Shown one piece after another: positions 33,972-42,791 of a stretch of 42,791 nt of DNA. Position 1 is the first letter of the stretch. Each line of letters begins with the position of its first letter. The stretch comes from Clostridiales bacterium (lineage in GTDB: Bacteria; Bacillota; Clostridia; Lachnospirales; Lachnospiraceae): contig DUQJ01000070.1 of assembly GCA_012837865.1 (NCBI GenBank), forward strand, positions 1 through 42,791, written 5' to 3'. A program made the position numbers and the translations under genes. The notes under the pieces were generated by a model. It saw nothing but the letters and a program-made list of their open reading frames with translations, was not told the DNA's origin and did no database searches.

Positions 33972-33998
33972 GGGGAGCTAATATTAGCTCTCTTATTT
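33972..33998 (+). terminator. Terminator after the ABC exporter operon
   Basis: GGGAGCT and AGCTCTC, around the AATATT loop, form a short stem with one G-U pair, and TTATTTGTT follows. It separates the exporter genes from the uvrB promoter. Confidence 0.55.
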
Positions 33999-34011
33999 GT
34001 TAAAAATTGCA

Positions 34012-34025
34012 CGAACATGTGTACG
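34012..34025. promoter_or_regulatory. LexA (SOS) box-like site upstream of uvrB
   Basis: CGAACATGTGTACG agrees at 13 of 14 positions with the Gram-positive LexA consensus CGAACRNRYGTTYG as I remember it. The only deviation is an A in the second half-site. It ends 7 bases before the -35 element of the uvrB promoter. UvrBA are classical SOS genes, so LexA repression is likely. Confidence 0.7.
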
Positions 34026-34032
34026 AAAATTA

Positions 34033-34061
34033 TTGCAAACTAATATTTCCTATGTTATAAT
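34033..34061 (+). promoter_or_regulatory. SigA promoter of uvrBA
   Basis: TTGCAA at 34033-34038 and a consensus TATAAT at 34056-34061 have 17-base spacing, and TGT before the -10 gives an extended element. The start codon follows about 33 bases downstream. Confidence 0.75.
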
Positions 34062-34093
34062 TTGAATATGAAAATACAAGCGGAGGTTACATT

Positions 34094-36076
34094 ATGGATA
34101 AATTTAAATTAGTATCTGAGTTTTTGCCTACAGGGGATCAACCAGAGGCAATAGAAGAGCTTGTAGAAGGATTTAAATCAGGTAATCAATGCCAAACACT
34201 CTTGGGCGTTACAGGTTCAGGCAAGACATTTACTATGGCAAATGTTATACAAAAGATAAATAAACCAACGCTTATAATTGCTCATAACAAGACTTTAGCA
34301 GCACAACTATATGGAGAATTTAAAGAATTCTTTCCTGAAAATGCTGTTGAATATTTTGTATCATATTATGACTATTATCAACCAGAGGCATATGTGCCTT
34401 CAACAGATACCTATATTGAGAAAGATTCTGCAATAAATGAAGAGATAGATAAATTAAGACACTCTGCTACGGCATCTCTTACAGAAAGAGAAGATGTTAT
34501 TGTCATTGCAAGTGTTTCGTGTATATATGGATTGGGTAGCCCTATTGATTATCAAAATATGGTTTTATCATTAAGGCCAGGCATGATACGAGATAGAGAT
34601 GATGTTTTGCGTAAATTGATTGATATTCAATATAATAGAAATGATATGGATTTTAAAAGGGGAACATTTAGAGTTAGGGGAGATGTTGTAGAGGTTTTTC
34701 CTGCATCATCTGGTGAATCTGCAATTAGAGTAGAGTTTTTTGGGGATGAAATAGAGAGAATATTAGAAATAGATATTTTAACAGGAGAGATAAAATCTAG
34801 CTTAGACCATATGGTTATATTCCCAGCATCACATTATGTCGTTGAACAGGACAAATTAGAGAATGCTATTGAAAATATCGAAGTAGAATTAGAAGAGAGA
34901 ATAAAGTACTTTAATAGTGAAGATAAATTATTAGAAGCACAAAGAATATCAGAGCGAACTAATTTTGATATAGAGATGTTAAAAGAAACTGGATTTTGTT
35001 CAGGAGTTGAAAACTACTCAAGGCATTTAACAGGATTAGGAGAAGGTTTGCCACCACATACATTGATGGATTATTTTCCTGATGATTTTATGATTATCGT
35101 TGATGAATCCCATATGACAATACCACAAATAAGGGGTATGTATGCAGGAGATAGATCTAGGAAGACTACACTTGTGAACTATGGCTTTAGATTGCCATCT
35201 GCCCTAGATAATCGGCCTCTTAATTTTCAAGAATTTGAAGAAAAAATTAGTCAAATATTATTTGTTTCTGCTACGCCATCAGTTTATGAAATAGAACATG
35301 AGCAATTAAGAGCAGAGCAAGTTTTGCGTCCTACAGGGTTATTGGATCCTGAGATATCTGTTAGACCGGTAGAGGGTCAGATTGATGATTTACTAGGAGA
35401 AATTAATAAAGAAATCGATAAGAAGAGTAAGGTTCTAATTACAACACTTACTAAGAGAATGGCTGAGGATTTAACTAATTATTTAAGAGAGGTAGGAATT
35501 AGAATTAAGTATCTGCATTCAGATATTGATACTCTAGAAAGAGCTGAGATTATCAGAGATATGAGGCTGGATTTGTTTGATGTATTAGTTGGAATAAACT
35601 TGCTGCGTGAGGGTCTTGATATACCTGAAATAGGTTTAGTTGCTATATTAGATGCGGATAAAGAAGGATTCCTACGTTCTGAAACTGCTCTAATACAGAC
35701 AGTAGGTAGAGCTGCCCGCAACTCAGAGGGTAGAGTTATTATGTATGCGGGTAAAGAAACAGACTCAATGAAACGTGCTATTTCTGAGACATATAGGAGG
35801 CGTAAGATTCAAAATGCTTATAATGAAGCAAATGGAATCACACCTATAAGCATACAAAAGAAAGTTAGAGACTTGATAAGTATATCCAAAAGAGTAGATA
35901 AAGAAATATATAGGATGGACAAGGATGTTGAATCAATGTCAAAGAAAGAATTAGAGATATTAGCCAGGAAGATAACAAAAGAGATGCATACTGCAGCAGC
36001 TGAATTGAATTTTGAACTTGCAGCACAACTTAGAGATAGAATGATTGAAATTAAACAGGAGATTAATAATATGTAG
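34094..36076 (+). CDS. uvrB: UvrABC system protein B
   Basis: A 660-residue nucleotide excision repair helicase that verifies DNA damage and recruits UvrC. Walker A GVTGSGKT is at residues 38-45. The beta-hairpin that threads between the strands appears as [20 protein letters not shown]. The DEAD-like motif is DESH, and FVSATPS and QTVGRAARN are helicase motifs. The C-terminal UVR domain that contacts UvrC is present ([16 protein letters not shown]). Length is normal. GGAGG precedes the ATG. The gene lies behind a LexA-box-like site, and uvrA follows after 43 bases. Confidence 0.98.
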   Translation: MDKFKLVSEFLPTGDQPEAIEELVEGFKSGNQCQTLLGVTGSGKTFTMANVIQKINKPTLIIAHNKTLAAQLYGEFKEFFPENAVEYFVSYYDYYQPEAYVPSTDTYIEKDSAINEEIDKLRHSATASLTEREDVIVIASVSCIYGLGSPIDYQNMVLSLRPGMIRDRDDVLRKLIDIQYNRNDMDFKRGTFRVRGDVVEVFPASSGESAIRVEFFGDEIERILEIDILTGEIKSSLDHMVIFPASHYVVEQDKLENAIENIEVELEERIKYFNSEDKLLEAQRISERTNFDIEMLKETGFCSGVENYSRHLTGLGEGLPPHTLMDYFPDDFMIIVDESHMTIPQIRGMYAGDRSRKTTLVNYGFRLPSALDNRPLNFQEFEEKISQILFVSATPSVYEIEHEQLRAEQVLRPTGLLDPEISVRPVEGQIDDLLGEINKEIDKKSKVLITTLTKRMAEDLTNYLREVGIRIKYLHSDIDTLERAEIIRDMRLDLFDVLVGINLLREGLDIPEIGLVAILDADKEGFLRSETALIQTVGRAARNSEGRVIMYAGKETDSMKRAISETYRRRKIQNAYNEANGITPISIQKKVRDLISISKRVDKEIYRMDKDVESMSKKELEILARKITKEMHTAAAELNFELAAQLRDRMIEIKQEINNM

Positions 36077-36119
36077 TTATTAAAAACTACATGTTAATTA
36101 GAAAGTAACAGGAGTATAT

Positions 36120-38957
36120 ATGTCAGAAAAAAAATACATTAAAATACGTGGTGCAAAAGAAAATAATTTAAAGAATATAGATATAAATATACCAAGGGAT
36201 GAATTTGTTGTATTAACAGGCTTAAGTGGATCTGGTAAATCCTCATTAGCATTTGATACTATTTATGCTGAAGGGCAAAGAAGATATATGGAATCCTTAT
36301 CATCTTATGCAAGACAATTCTTAGGGCAGATGGAGAAACCAGATGTAGAGAGTATAGAAGGCCTTTCTCCAGCGATTTCTATAGATCAGAAATCAACTAA
36401 TAGAAATCCAAGATCGACGGTTGGAACAGTTACTGAAATATATGATTATTTTAGATTATTATATGCAAGAATAGGTATACCACATTGTCCAGATTGTGGT
36501 AAAGAGATTAAGAAACAGACTATTGATCAAATGGTAGATGAGATAATGCTATTACCGGATAGAACAAAGGTGCAAATACTAGCTCCTGTTGTTAGAGGCC
36601 GAAAAGGTCAACATGTTAAACTTCTTGAACAGGCAAAAAGGAGCGGCTATGTAAGAGTTCGTGTGGATGGTAATGTATACGAACTTTCAGAAGAAATTAG
36701 TTTAGAAAAAAATAAAAAACATAATATCGAAATTGTAATTGATAGACTCGTTATTAAAGAAGGTATAGAACAAAGGTTAGCGGACTCTATAGAAATGGCT
36801 TTGAAATTAGCAGATGGTTTATTAATTCTAGATGTTATAGATGGTGAACCAATTCAATTTAGTCAGAACTTTTCTTGTGTTGATTGTGGAATCAGTATAG
36901 AAGAAATAGAACCAAGAATATTCTCATTTAACAATCCATTTGGCGCTTGTGCTCAATGCCATGGTATTGGTATTAAAATGGAATTTGAGGAAGATTTAAT
37001 AATTCCTGATAAAGATTTAAGTATATCAGAAGGTGCTATAGCTGTGCTTGGCTGGCAATCGGCTGTTGATAAAAGCAGTTATACTGGGTCAATATTAGAT
37101 GCATTAGCTAAAGAATATAAATTTGATTTAGATACGCCTTATAAAGATTTAAATGAAAAAGCTAAGAATATAATTATTTATGGAACTAATGGGAAGAAAG
37201 TAAAGGTTTATTATAAAGGTCAAAGAGGCGAAGGAATATATGATGTTGCATTTGAAGGTTTAATCAAGAATGTTGAAAGACGATATAGAGAAACGGGTTC
37301 TGATACTATAAAACAAGAATATGAAACATTTATGAGAACGACTCCTTGTAAATCTTGCTCGGGTCAAAGGCTTAGAAAAGAATCATTAGCAGTTACAGTT
37401 GGCGGTAAAAACATAGCAGAGGTTACTGAATATCCAATACATTATCTTGCAGAGTTTATGAAAAATCTAGACTTGTCGAGTATGCAATTAAAAATTGGTG
37501 ATTTAGTACTTAAAGAAATTAATGCAAGAATAGGCTTCTTAATAAATGTAGGATTAGAATATCTAACACTATCAAGAGCCACAGGGACACTATCAGGTGG
37601 TGAAGCCCAAAGAATAAGATTGGCAACTCAGATTGGTTCTGGTCTTGTTGGAGTAGTATATATATTAGATGAACCAAGTATCGGGTTGCATCAAAGAGAT
37701 AATGGCAAGCTATTATCTGCATTAACTAAATTAAAAGACTTAGGCAATACATTAATTGTAGTTGAACATGATGAGGATACTATGCATGTAGCAGACCATA
37801 TAATTGATATAGGGCCAGGAGCAGGAGAACATGGTGGAGAGGTTGTTGCAGAAGGAACTGTAGATGAAATTATAGCTAATGAGAATTCTATAACAGGAGC
37901 ATATTTATCTGGTAGAATTGCAATACCAATACCTAAAGAAAGAAGGAAACCTAGTGGCTATCTTGAGATCAAAGGTGCTAGAGAGAATAACCTTAAAAAT
38001 ATTAATGTAGATATTCCACTTGGCGTAATGACTTGTGTTACTGGAGTATCTGGATCAGGCAAAAGTTCCTTAGTGAGAGAAATTTTATATAAAAGATTAG
38101 CAAAAGATCTAAATAGAGCAAGAATTATACCTGGTTTGCATAAAGATATAATAGGAACAGAGCAATTAGATAAAGTAATCAATATTGATCAATCACCTAT
38201 TGGAAGAACACCAAGATCAAATCCAGCAACATATACGGGAGTCTTTGATTTTATAAGAGATTTATTTGCTTCTACTCCAGATGCAAAGATGCGTGGATAT
38301 GCTAAAGGTAGATTTAGTTTTAATGTCAAAGGTGGAAGATGTGAGGCCTGTAATGGTGATGGATTACTAAAGATTGAGATGAACTTTCTTCCTGATGTAT
38401 ATGTCCCATGTGAAGTGTGCAATGGTAAAAGGTATAATAGAGAAACACTAGAGGTAAAATATAAAGGCAAGAATATATACGATATATTAAATATGACGGT
38501 AGAAGAAGCTACGAAATTCTTTGAAAATGTTCCTACAGTAATGAGAAAATTAAAAACACTAAATGATGTAGGTATGTCATATATTAAATTAGGCCATCCA
38601 TCTACATCACTTTCAGGCGGAGAAGCACAGAGAATCAAACTAGCTACTGAATTAAGCAAGCGGAGTACGGGAAAAACAATATATATATTAGATGAACCTA
38701 CAACAGGATTACATTTTGCAGATGTTCATAAATTAATAGAGATATTAAGACAGTTTTCAGAAACGGGAAATACGGTTGTAGTAATTGAACATAATTTAGA
38801 TGTAATTAAAACAGCAGATTATATAATAGATATAGGCCCTGAGGGTGGAGATAAAGGGGGGAATATTGTTACACATGGTACGCCTGAAGAGGTAGCTAAA
38901 GTTAAAAAGTCCTATACAGGAGAATATATTAAAAAACATTTAAAACAAAAGAGATAA
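36120..38957 (+). CDS. uvrA: UvrABC system protein A
   Basis: A 945-residue ABC-type ATPase that finds bulky DNA lesions and loads UvrB. The first Walker A is [14 protein letters not shown] and the second [14 protein letters not shown]; both LSGGEAQRI signatures are present. The zinc sites are seen as CPDCGKEI and CVDCG in the first half and CEACNGDG with [10 protein letters not shown] in the second. The ATPase halves and the UvrB-interacting insert are full length. AACAGGAG is the ribosome binding site. It shares the SOS-type promoter of uvrB. Confidence 0.98.
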   Translation: MSEKKYIKIRGAKENNLKNIDINIPRDEFVVLTGLSGSGKSSLAFDTIYAEGQRRYMESLSSYARQFLGQMEKPDVESIEGLSPAISIDQKSTNRNPRSTVGTVTEIYDYFRLLYARIGIPHCPDCGKEIKKQTIDQMVDEIMLLPDRTKVQILAPVVRGRKGQHVKLLEQAKRSGYVRVRVDGNVYELSEEISLEKNKKHNIEIVIDRLVIKEGIEQRLADSIEMALKLADGLLILDVIDGEPIQFSQNFSCVDCGISIEEIEPRIFSFNNPFGACAQCHGIGIKMEFEEDLIIPDKDLSISEGAIAVLGWQSAVDKSSYTGSILDALAKEYKFDLDTPYKDLNEKAKNIIIYGTNGKKVKVYYKGQRGEGIYDVAFEGLIKNVERRYRETGSDTIKQEYETFMRTTPCKSCSGQRLRKESLAVTVGGKNIAEVTEYPIHYLAEFMKNLDLSSMQLKIGDLVLKEINARIGFLINVGLEYLTLSRATGTLSGGEAQRIRLATQIGSGLVGVVYILDEPSIGLHQRDNGKLLSALTKLKDLGNTLIVVEHDEDTMHVADHIIDIGPGAGEHGGEVVAEGTVDEIIANENSITGAYLSGRIAIPIPKERRKPSGYLEIKGARENNLKNINVDIPLGVMTCVTGVSGSGKSSLVREILYKRLAKDLNRARIIPGLHKDIIGTEQLDKVINIDQSPIGRTPRSNPATYTGVFDFIRDLFASTPDAKMRGYAKGRFSFNVKGGRCEACNGDGLLKIEMNFLPDVYVPCEVCNGKRYNRETLEVKYKGKNIYDILNMTVEEATKFFENVPTVMRKLKTLNDVGMSYIKLGHPSTSLSGGEAQRIKLATELSKRSTGKTIYILDEPTTGLHFADVHKLIEILRQFSETGNTVVVIEHNLDVIKTADYIIDIGPEGGDKGGNIVTHGTPEEVAKVKKSYTGEYIKKHLKQKR

Positions 38958-38976
38958 ATAATGATAGGAGTACCAA

Positions 38977-39561
38977 ATGAAAAATAATTTTTTTGCTATG
39001 ATGTCAAGAATGAAATTAATTGAGAGATGGTCATTGATGCGTAATTCGAGTGCAGAAAATATTAGTGAACATTCTCTAGAGGTAAGTATAATTGCCCATG
39101 CCCTAGCTATAATTAGTAATGAAAGATTGGGCAACAACTATAATGCTGAAAGAGTCGCTTTAATGGCAATATATCATGATGCAACAGAAATAATTACAGG
39201 AGATATGCCGACTCCAATAAAATATTATAATTCTGATATACAAGATGCATTTAAAGCAATTGAAAATGTTACGGCTACAAAACTACTTCAAATGTTACCG
39301 GAGGATATGAGAAAACATTATGAGTTAATATTCTTTCCAAAAGAAGAAGAAGGATATTTATTGGTATTAGTAAAGGCAGCAGATAAATTATCGGCGCTTA
39401 TTAAATGTATAGAAGAGAGAAAGGCAGGAAACACCGAGTTTAAAAGTGCGGAGATATCCATAAGAAAGATATTAGAAGAAATGGATTTGCCAGAATTGAA
39501 GATATTTATGGAAGAGTTTTTACCATCTTATGAGAAAACATTAGACGAACTAAATATTTAA
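38977..39561 (+). CDS. YfbR-like 5'-deoxynucleotidase (HD domain)
   Basis: A 194-residue HD-superfamily phosphohydrolase. The metal ligands appear as His in SEHSLEVSIIAHAL, the HD pair in IYHDATEIITGDMPTPIKYY and a later Asp in KAADKLSALIKC. The WSLMRNSSAENISEHS start is typical of YfbR, which removes phosphate from deoxynucleoside 5'-monophosphates. It follows uvrA by 19 bases and may share its transcript, which would link nucleotide salvage to repair; that link is inference from position. Confidence 0.9.
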   Translation: MKNNFFAMMSRMKLIERWSLMRNSSAENISEHSLEVSIIAHALAIISNERLGNNYNAERVALMAIYHDATEIITGDMPTPIKYYNSDIQDAFKAIENVTATKLLQMLPEDMRKHYELIFFPKEEEGYLLVLVKAADKLSALIKCIEERKAGNTEFKSAEISIRKILEEMDLPELKIFMEEFLPSYEKTLDELNI

Positions 39562-39563
39562 AC

Positions 39564-39592
39564 TTGCAAGAAAGGCTATATTATATTACAAT
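39564..39592 (+). promoter_or_regulatory. Promoter of the DUF4870 gene
   Basis: TTGCAA at 39564-39569 and TACAAT at 39587-39592 have 17-base spacing and begin three bases after the stop codon of the HD-domain gene. About 67 bases of leader follow. Confidence 0.6.
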
Positions 39593-39659
39593 GTTTTTGT
39601 ATTATAAAATATTTTGGAGCGTGTAAATTTATTAAAAAGAATTCAATGGAGGGTTTAAA

Positions 39660-40121
39660 ATGCAAGAACAAAAATTTGATCCACACAAATCATCTCTAGG
39701 GGGGATGGATGCAAACACTATGGCTTTATTATGCTATTTGGCAACAGCTATAATATCTTTTATACCAGTGGTTAAGAATGTTTCATGGTTAGCACCATTA
39801 TTAATATTCTTCTTGGAAAAAGAAAGTTTCTTTGTTAGATTTCATGCAATGCAAGCTTTTGCGCTTAATCTAATAGGATCAATTGTTGGGCTTATAATGC
39901 TATTTGTATTAACTGCAATGGCAGTGACTGCAACAGTGAATCCACTGGGAGTCCTTGCAGGGGCGGGCATTGTAGGATTTATAGGTCTAGCAATTAGTAT
40001 AATAATATTAGTGTTTTCTATAATGGCAATGGTAAATGCAAATAAATACATATTATACAAGATACCTGTAGTTGGTAAGTTATCAGATAAACTTATTGCA
40101 ATGTTTTCAAGCAAAAAGTAA
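39660..40121 (+). CDS. DUF4870 domain membrane protein
   Basis: A 153-residue protein of the DUF4870 (Tic20-like) type with about four membrane segments. The cytosolic N-terminus is followed by MDANTMALLCYLATAII, the family mark FFVRFHAMQAFALNLIGS, two further hydrophobic hairpins and a short tail. The function of the family is unknown. GGAGGG precedes ATG by about 8 bases. The gene has its own promoter and a terminator. Confidence 0.85.
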   Translation: MQEQKFDPHKSSLGGMDANTMALLCYLATAIISFIPVVKNVSWLAPLLIFFLEKESFFVRFHAMQAFALNLIGSIVGLIMLFVLTAMAVTATVNPLGVLAGAGIVGFIGLAISIIILVFSIMAMVNANKYILYKIPVVGKLSDKLIAMFSSKK

Positions 40122-40151
40122 TAAAGAAATGAAAAGGGAATAAAAAGAAAT

Positions 40152-40183
40152 AAAAAAACGGATTGATTTATATCCGTTTTTTT
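40152..40183. terminator. Intrinsic terminator after the DUF4870 gene
   Basis: AAAAAAACGGAT (40152-40163) pairs perfectly with ATCCGTTTTTTT (40172-40183) around an 8-base loop, giving a T-run of seven on the plus strand. Confidence 0.85.
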
Positions 40184-40224
40184 GAATAAAACATATAGAC
40201 TTAGCAATAAATATAAAGTCATAC

Positions 40225-40253
40225 TTGCAATATGCAGGGGAATGGTTGATAAT
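40225..40253 (+). promoter_or_regulatory. Possible promoter of the topoisomerase pair
   Basis: TTGCAA at 40225-40230 and GATAAT at 40248-40253 have 17-base spacing, about 41 bases before the B-subunit start. Confidence 0.45.
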
Positions 40254-40293
40254 ATTTCTTGCATAATACATTTATGAAGGGAATTGAGAATCT

Positions 40294-42219
40294 ATGGAAC
40301 AATACAGTGGAAATCAAATTGTAGTTTTAGAAGGCCTTGAAGCGGTAAGGAAACGTCCTAGTATGTATATAGGAAGTACAGGTTCTAGAGGCTTGCATCA
40401 CCTGGTATGGGAAATTCTGGATAACGGCATAGATGAACACTTGGCAGGTTTTTGTAGTCAAGTGGATATTGTATTGCAAAAGGATGGTGGAGTTTCAATT
40501 AGTGATAATGGTCGAGGAGTACCTATAGATCTACATCCGACAAAGAAGATTCCAACTGTTAGAGTTGTATATACGACACTTCATGCTGGAGGTAAATTCA
40601 CAGGAACAGTTTATAAAGTATCAGGTGGACTTCATGGTGTTGGTGCATCAGTTGTGAATGCTTTATCTAAGCATATGATAATAGAAATTAAAAGAGATGG
40701 CAAAATATATAGGGATGAGTATGTTGATGGTGGACATCCTATAACAAAACTTGAGAATGGTGAATTACCTGTAGTAGGGAAATGTAACAAATCAGATACA
40801 GGGACAAGGGTAACTTTTTATCCAGATGATAGTATATTTGAAACAGTTGAATTTAAATTAGAAACAATACAAAAGAAATTAAAAGAGATATCTTTCTTAA
40901 ATAAAAATCTAATTGTAAACTTTGAAGATGAAAAAACAGGATATAAGAAAACATATCAAGAAAAGGATGGAATTAAGAGGTTTGTATCATATATTGCAAG
41001 AGATATGAAGCATATACATGATGAACCTATTTATATAGAAGGAAGCAGTGGTGATATTGAAGTAGAAATAGCATTTCAATATACAGACAATTATTCAGAA
41101 CAAATAAATTCATATTGTAACTGTATAAATGTAGTTGATGGTGGCACATTAGTAACTGGTTTTAAAATGGCACTAACAAGAGTAATGAACCAGTATGCAA
41201 GAGAGCTTAATGTATTAAAAGAAAAAGATGATAATTTTGACGGAAGAGATATAAGAAACGGCCTAATTGCTATTATTGCAATTAAACACCCTGATCCACA
41301 GTTTGAAGGACAGACTAAGACAAAGCTTGGGAATGCAGATGCTAAAACAGCAGTAGAAGATGTATTTAATTTAAAGGCACAATTATATTTTGATAAAAAT
41401 ATAGAAGTGTTAAAGGCTATATTAGATAATTCTATGCAGTCTTATAATGCAAGAAAAGCAAGTGATAAGGCTAGGACAGCAGTATTAAAACAGATTAATA
41501 CATTTGATACAATAAGTAAGCTAGCATCTTGTTCATCAAAAAAAGCTGAGGAATGTGAAGTATATATTGTCGAAGGTGATTCAGCGGGCGGAACAGTAAA
41601 GACAGCTAGAAATAGAAAAACTCAGGCAGTCCTTCCTTTAAGAGGAAAAATTCTAAATGTTGAAAAAGCTACTTTAGATAAAATACTTTTAAATAATGAA
41701 ATAAAATCAATGATTGCATCTTTTGGATGTGGAATTGGTGATGAATTTGATATTAGTAAGCTTAGATTTGATAAAATAATTATATTAACAGATGCTGATG
41801 TAGATGGATCACATATTAGCACGCTTTTATTGACCTTTTTCTATAGATTTATGCCAGAGTTAATTATGGAAGGTAAGATATATAAAGGCCTACCACCATT
41901 ATATAGAGTTAAATATACATCAAAGGGCAAAAAGAAGCCTATATCACAGTATTTATATGATGATTATGAATTACAACAATTTAGAAAAGATGAAAATAAT
42001 AAAATAATATCCCTACAACGCTACAAAGGTCTTGGAGAAATGGATGCCAATCAATTATGGGATACGACTTTGAACCCTGAGACTAGAACATTAGCAAGAA
42101 TTCTAATAAGTGATAAAATAGAAGCGGATGAAGTAACAACAACATTAATGAGTAGTAATGTTCCGCCAAGGCGAAGTTTTATAATGGAAGAAGCTAAGTA
42201 TGCTAAATTAGATATTTAA
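40294..42219 (+). CDS. parE: Type IIA DNA topoisomerase subunit B (ParE-like, or second GyrB)
   Basis: A 641-residue ATPase subunit. The GHKL domain shows EILDNGIDEH, DNGRGVPID, the glycine-rich lid GGKFTGTVYKVSGGLHGVGA and the transducer. The TOPRIM domain has EGDSAGG and DADVDGSH for metal binding. The DVDGSH/HISTLLLTFFYR variant and VKYTSKGKKKPISQYL differ from the standard GyrB that lies beside recF. Because dnaA, dnaN and recF are absent here, this is probably topoisomerase IV subunit B or a second gyrase-like pair of clostridia. The matching A subunit follows after 15 bases. Confidence 0.85.
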   Translation: MEQYSGNQIVVLEGLEAVRKRPSMYIGSTGSRGLHHLVWEILDNGIDEHLAGFCSQVDIVLQKDGGVSISDNGRGVPIDLHPTKKIPTVRVVYTTLHAGGKFTGTVYKVSGGLHGVGASVVNALSKHMIIEIKRDGKIYRDEYVDGGHPITKLENGELPVVGKCNKSDTGTRVTFYPDDSIFETVEFKLETIQKKLKEISFLNKNLIVNFEDEKTGYKKTYQEKDGIKRFVSYIARDMKHIHDEPIYIEGSSGDIEVEIAFQYTDNYSEQINSYCNCINVVDGGTLVTGFKMALTRVMNQYARELNVLKEKDDNFDGRDIRNGLIAIIAIKHPDPQFEGQTKTKLGNADAKTAVEDVFNLKAQLYFDKNIEVLKAILDNSMQSYNARKASDKARTAVLKQINTFDTISKLASCSSKKAEECEVYIVEGDSAGGTVKTARNRKTQAVLPLRGKILNVEKATLDKILLNNEIKSMIASFGCGIGDEFDISKLRFDKIIILTDADVDGSHISTLLLTFFYRFMPELIMEGKIYKGLPPLYRVKYTSKGKKKPISQYLYDDYELQQFRKDENNKIISLQRYKGLGEMDANQLWDTTLNPETRTLARILISDKIEADEVTTTLMSSNVPPRRSFIMEEAKYAKLDI

Positions 42220-42234
42220 TAAGGGGGATTAAAT

Positions 42235-42791
42235 TTGAAAAAAATTAAAGAACAAATAATTCAAATAGATTATGCAGAAGAAATGAAAAACAGTTATAGA
42301 GATTATGCTATGAGTGTAATTGTATCAAGAGCCTTACCGGATGTTAGAGATGGATTAAAACCAGTTCAAAGAAGAATATTGTTCTCTATGCTTGAATTAG
42401 GATTAGATCCAAACAAACCACATAGAAAATCAGCGCGTATAGTTGGAGATACTATGGGTAAATATCACCCACACGGAGACAGCTCAATATATGAAGCATT
42501 AGTTAGAATGTCAGAAGATTATTCCTTGCAGGTTCCACTAGTAGATGGACATGGTAACTTTGGTTCGATTGATGGAGATGGAGCAGCTGCTATGCGTTAT
42601 ACAGAGGCTAGGCTATCAATTGCAGCGATGGCTTTGCTGGATCATTTGGAAAAAGGGCTTATAGACTTTAGACCTAACTTTGATGACAGTGAAAAAGAGC
42701 CAATTGTACTTCCGGCTATGATACCAAATCTGCTGATTAATGGCACAACCGGTATAGCAGTAGGAATGGCTACTAATATACCACCACATAA
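42235..42791 (+). CDS. parC: Type IIA DNA topoisomerase subunit A (ParC-like), 5' part
   Basis: The gene is cut by the window end; 185 codons are visible with no stop. Translation appears to start at TTG, about 7 bases after AAGGGGG. The N-terminal winged-helix domain is typical: [20 protein letters not shown], the quinolone region [18 protein letters not shown] with Ser83-type and Glu87-type residues, and the catalytic Tyr122 in [11 protein letters not shown]. It cuts and rejoins DNA together with the B subunit encoded 15 bases upstream. Whether it is ParC or a second GyrA needs the C-terminal domain, which lies outside the window. Confidence 0.85.
   Translation, partial: MKKIKEQIIQIDYAEEMKNSYRDYAMSVIVSRALPDVRDGLKPVQRRILFSMLELGLDPNKPHRKSARIVGDTMGKYHPHGDSSIYEALVRMSEDYSLQVPLVDGHGNFGSIDGDGAAAMRYTEARLSIAAMALLDHLEKGLIDFRPNFDDSEKEPIVLPAMIPNLLINGTTGIAVGMATNIPPH

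Overview
The window is AT-rich bacterial chromosome from a Firmicute, most likely of class Clostridia (Lachnospirales-like). The reasons are low GC, AGGAGG-type ribosome binding sites, frequent TTG/GTG starts, SigA-type TTGACA-N17-TATAAT promoters, an infC-rpmI-rplT operon with an ATT-started infC, a small protein of a family I recall only from Lachnospiraceae-type genomes (DUF6145), and a lipoteichoic-acid-synthase-like gene. No phage, CRISPR, rRNA or insertion sequence was seen. Most of the window is ordinary housekeeping content; the unusual parts are two broken loci and several readable regulatory sites.

Layout. 1-375: end of a TrmH/SpoU RNA methyltransferase. 490-1927: NfeD plus SPFH (slipin-like) membrane pair. 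2030-5075: LtaS-type phosphoglycerol transferase followed closely by a patatin-like lipase. 5153-6091: ornithine carbamoyltransferase with a possible ArgR operator in its promoter. 6129-8235: DUF6145-like protein, type III pantothenate kinase, tRNA dihydrouridine synthase. 8414-9499: aspartate-semialdehyde dehydrogenase. 9558-10256 (minus): membrane-anchored protein of unknown role, divergent from a complete peptide ABC importer operon (10435-15323; binding lipoprotein, two permeases, one protein carrying both ATPases). 15320-16731: infC-rpmI-rplT with its own promoter, a structured leader with a probable attenuator, and an ATT start codon. 16745-18781 (minus): a protein with two PII-like domains behind a DUF1538 transporter gene that has suffered an internal deletion and frameshift. 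18966-23497: D-Ala-D-Ala carboxypeptidase-like protein, CPBP protease, iron-type alcohol dehydrogenase, cation diffusion facilitator. 23519-23590: tRNA-Gln(CUG).

23796-26556 is the wreck of a carbohydrate operon. A sugar ABC ATPase (RbsA-type) has lost both ends and is joined to a 2-hydroxyacid dehydrogenase that has lost its N-terminus; an apparently intact class II aldolase follows, then a GntR/UTRA regulator (26817-27569). 27638-30442: RidA, an EamA-type permease, an AIM24-family protein and a DUF188 protein. 30488-33968: an asymmetric (heterodimeric) ABC exporter. 34094-38957: uvrB-uvrA behind a LexA-box-like site. 38977-40121: YfbR-like HD nucleotidase and a DUF4870 membrane protein. 40294-42791: a type IIA topoisomerase pair (B subunit complete, A subunit cut by the window end), probably topoisomerase IV or a second gyrase.

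Start codons were chosen from ribosome-binding-site spacing. In about ten genes this moves the start downstream of the longest open frame. All family assignments come from motifs and memory of the families, not from a search.
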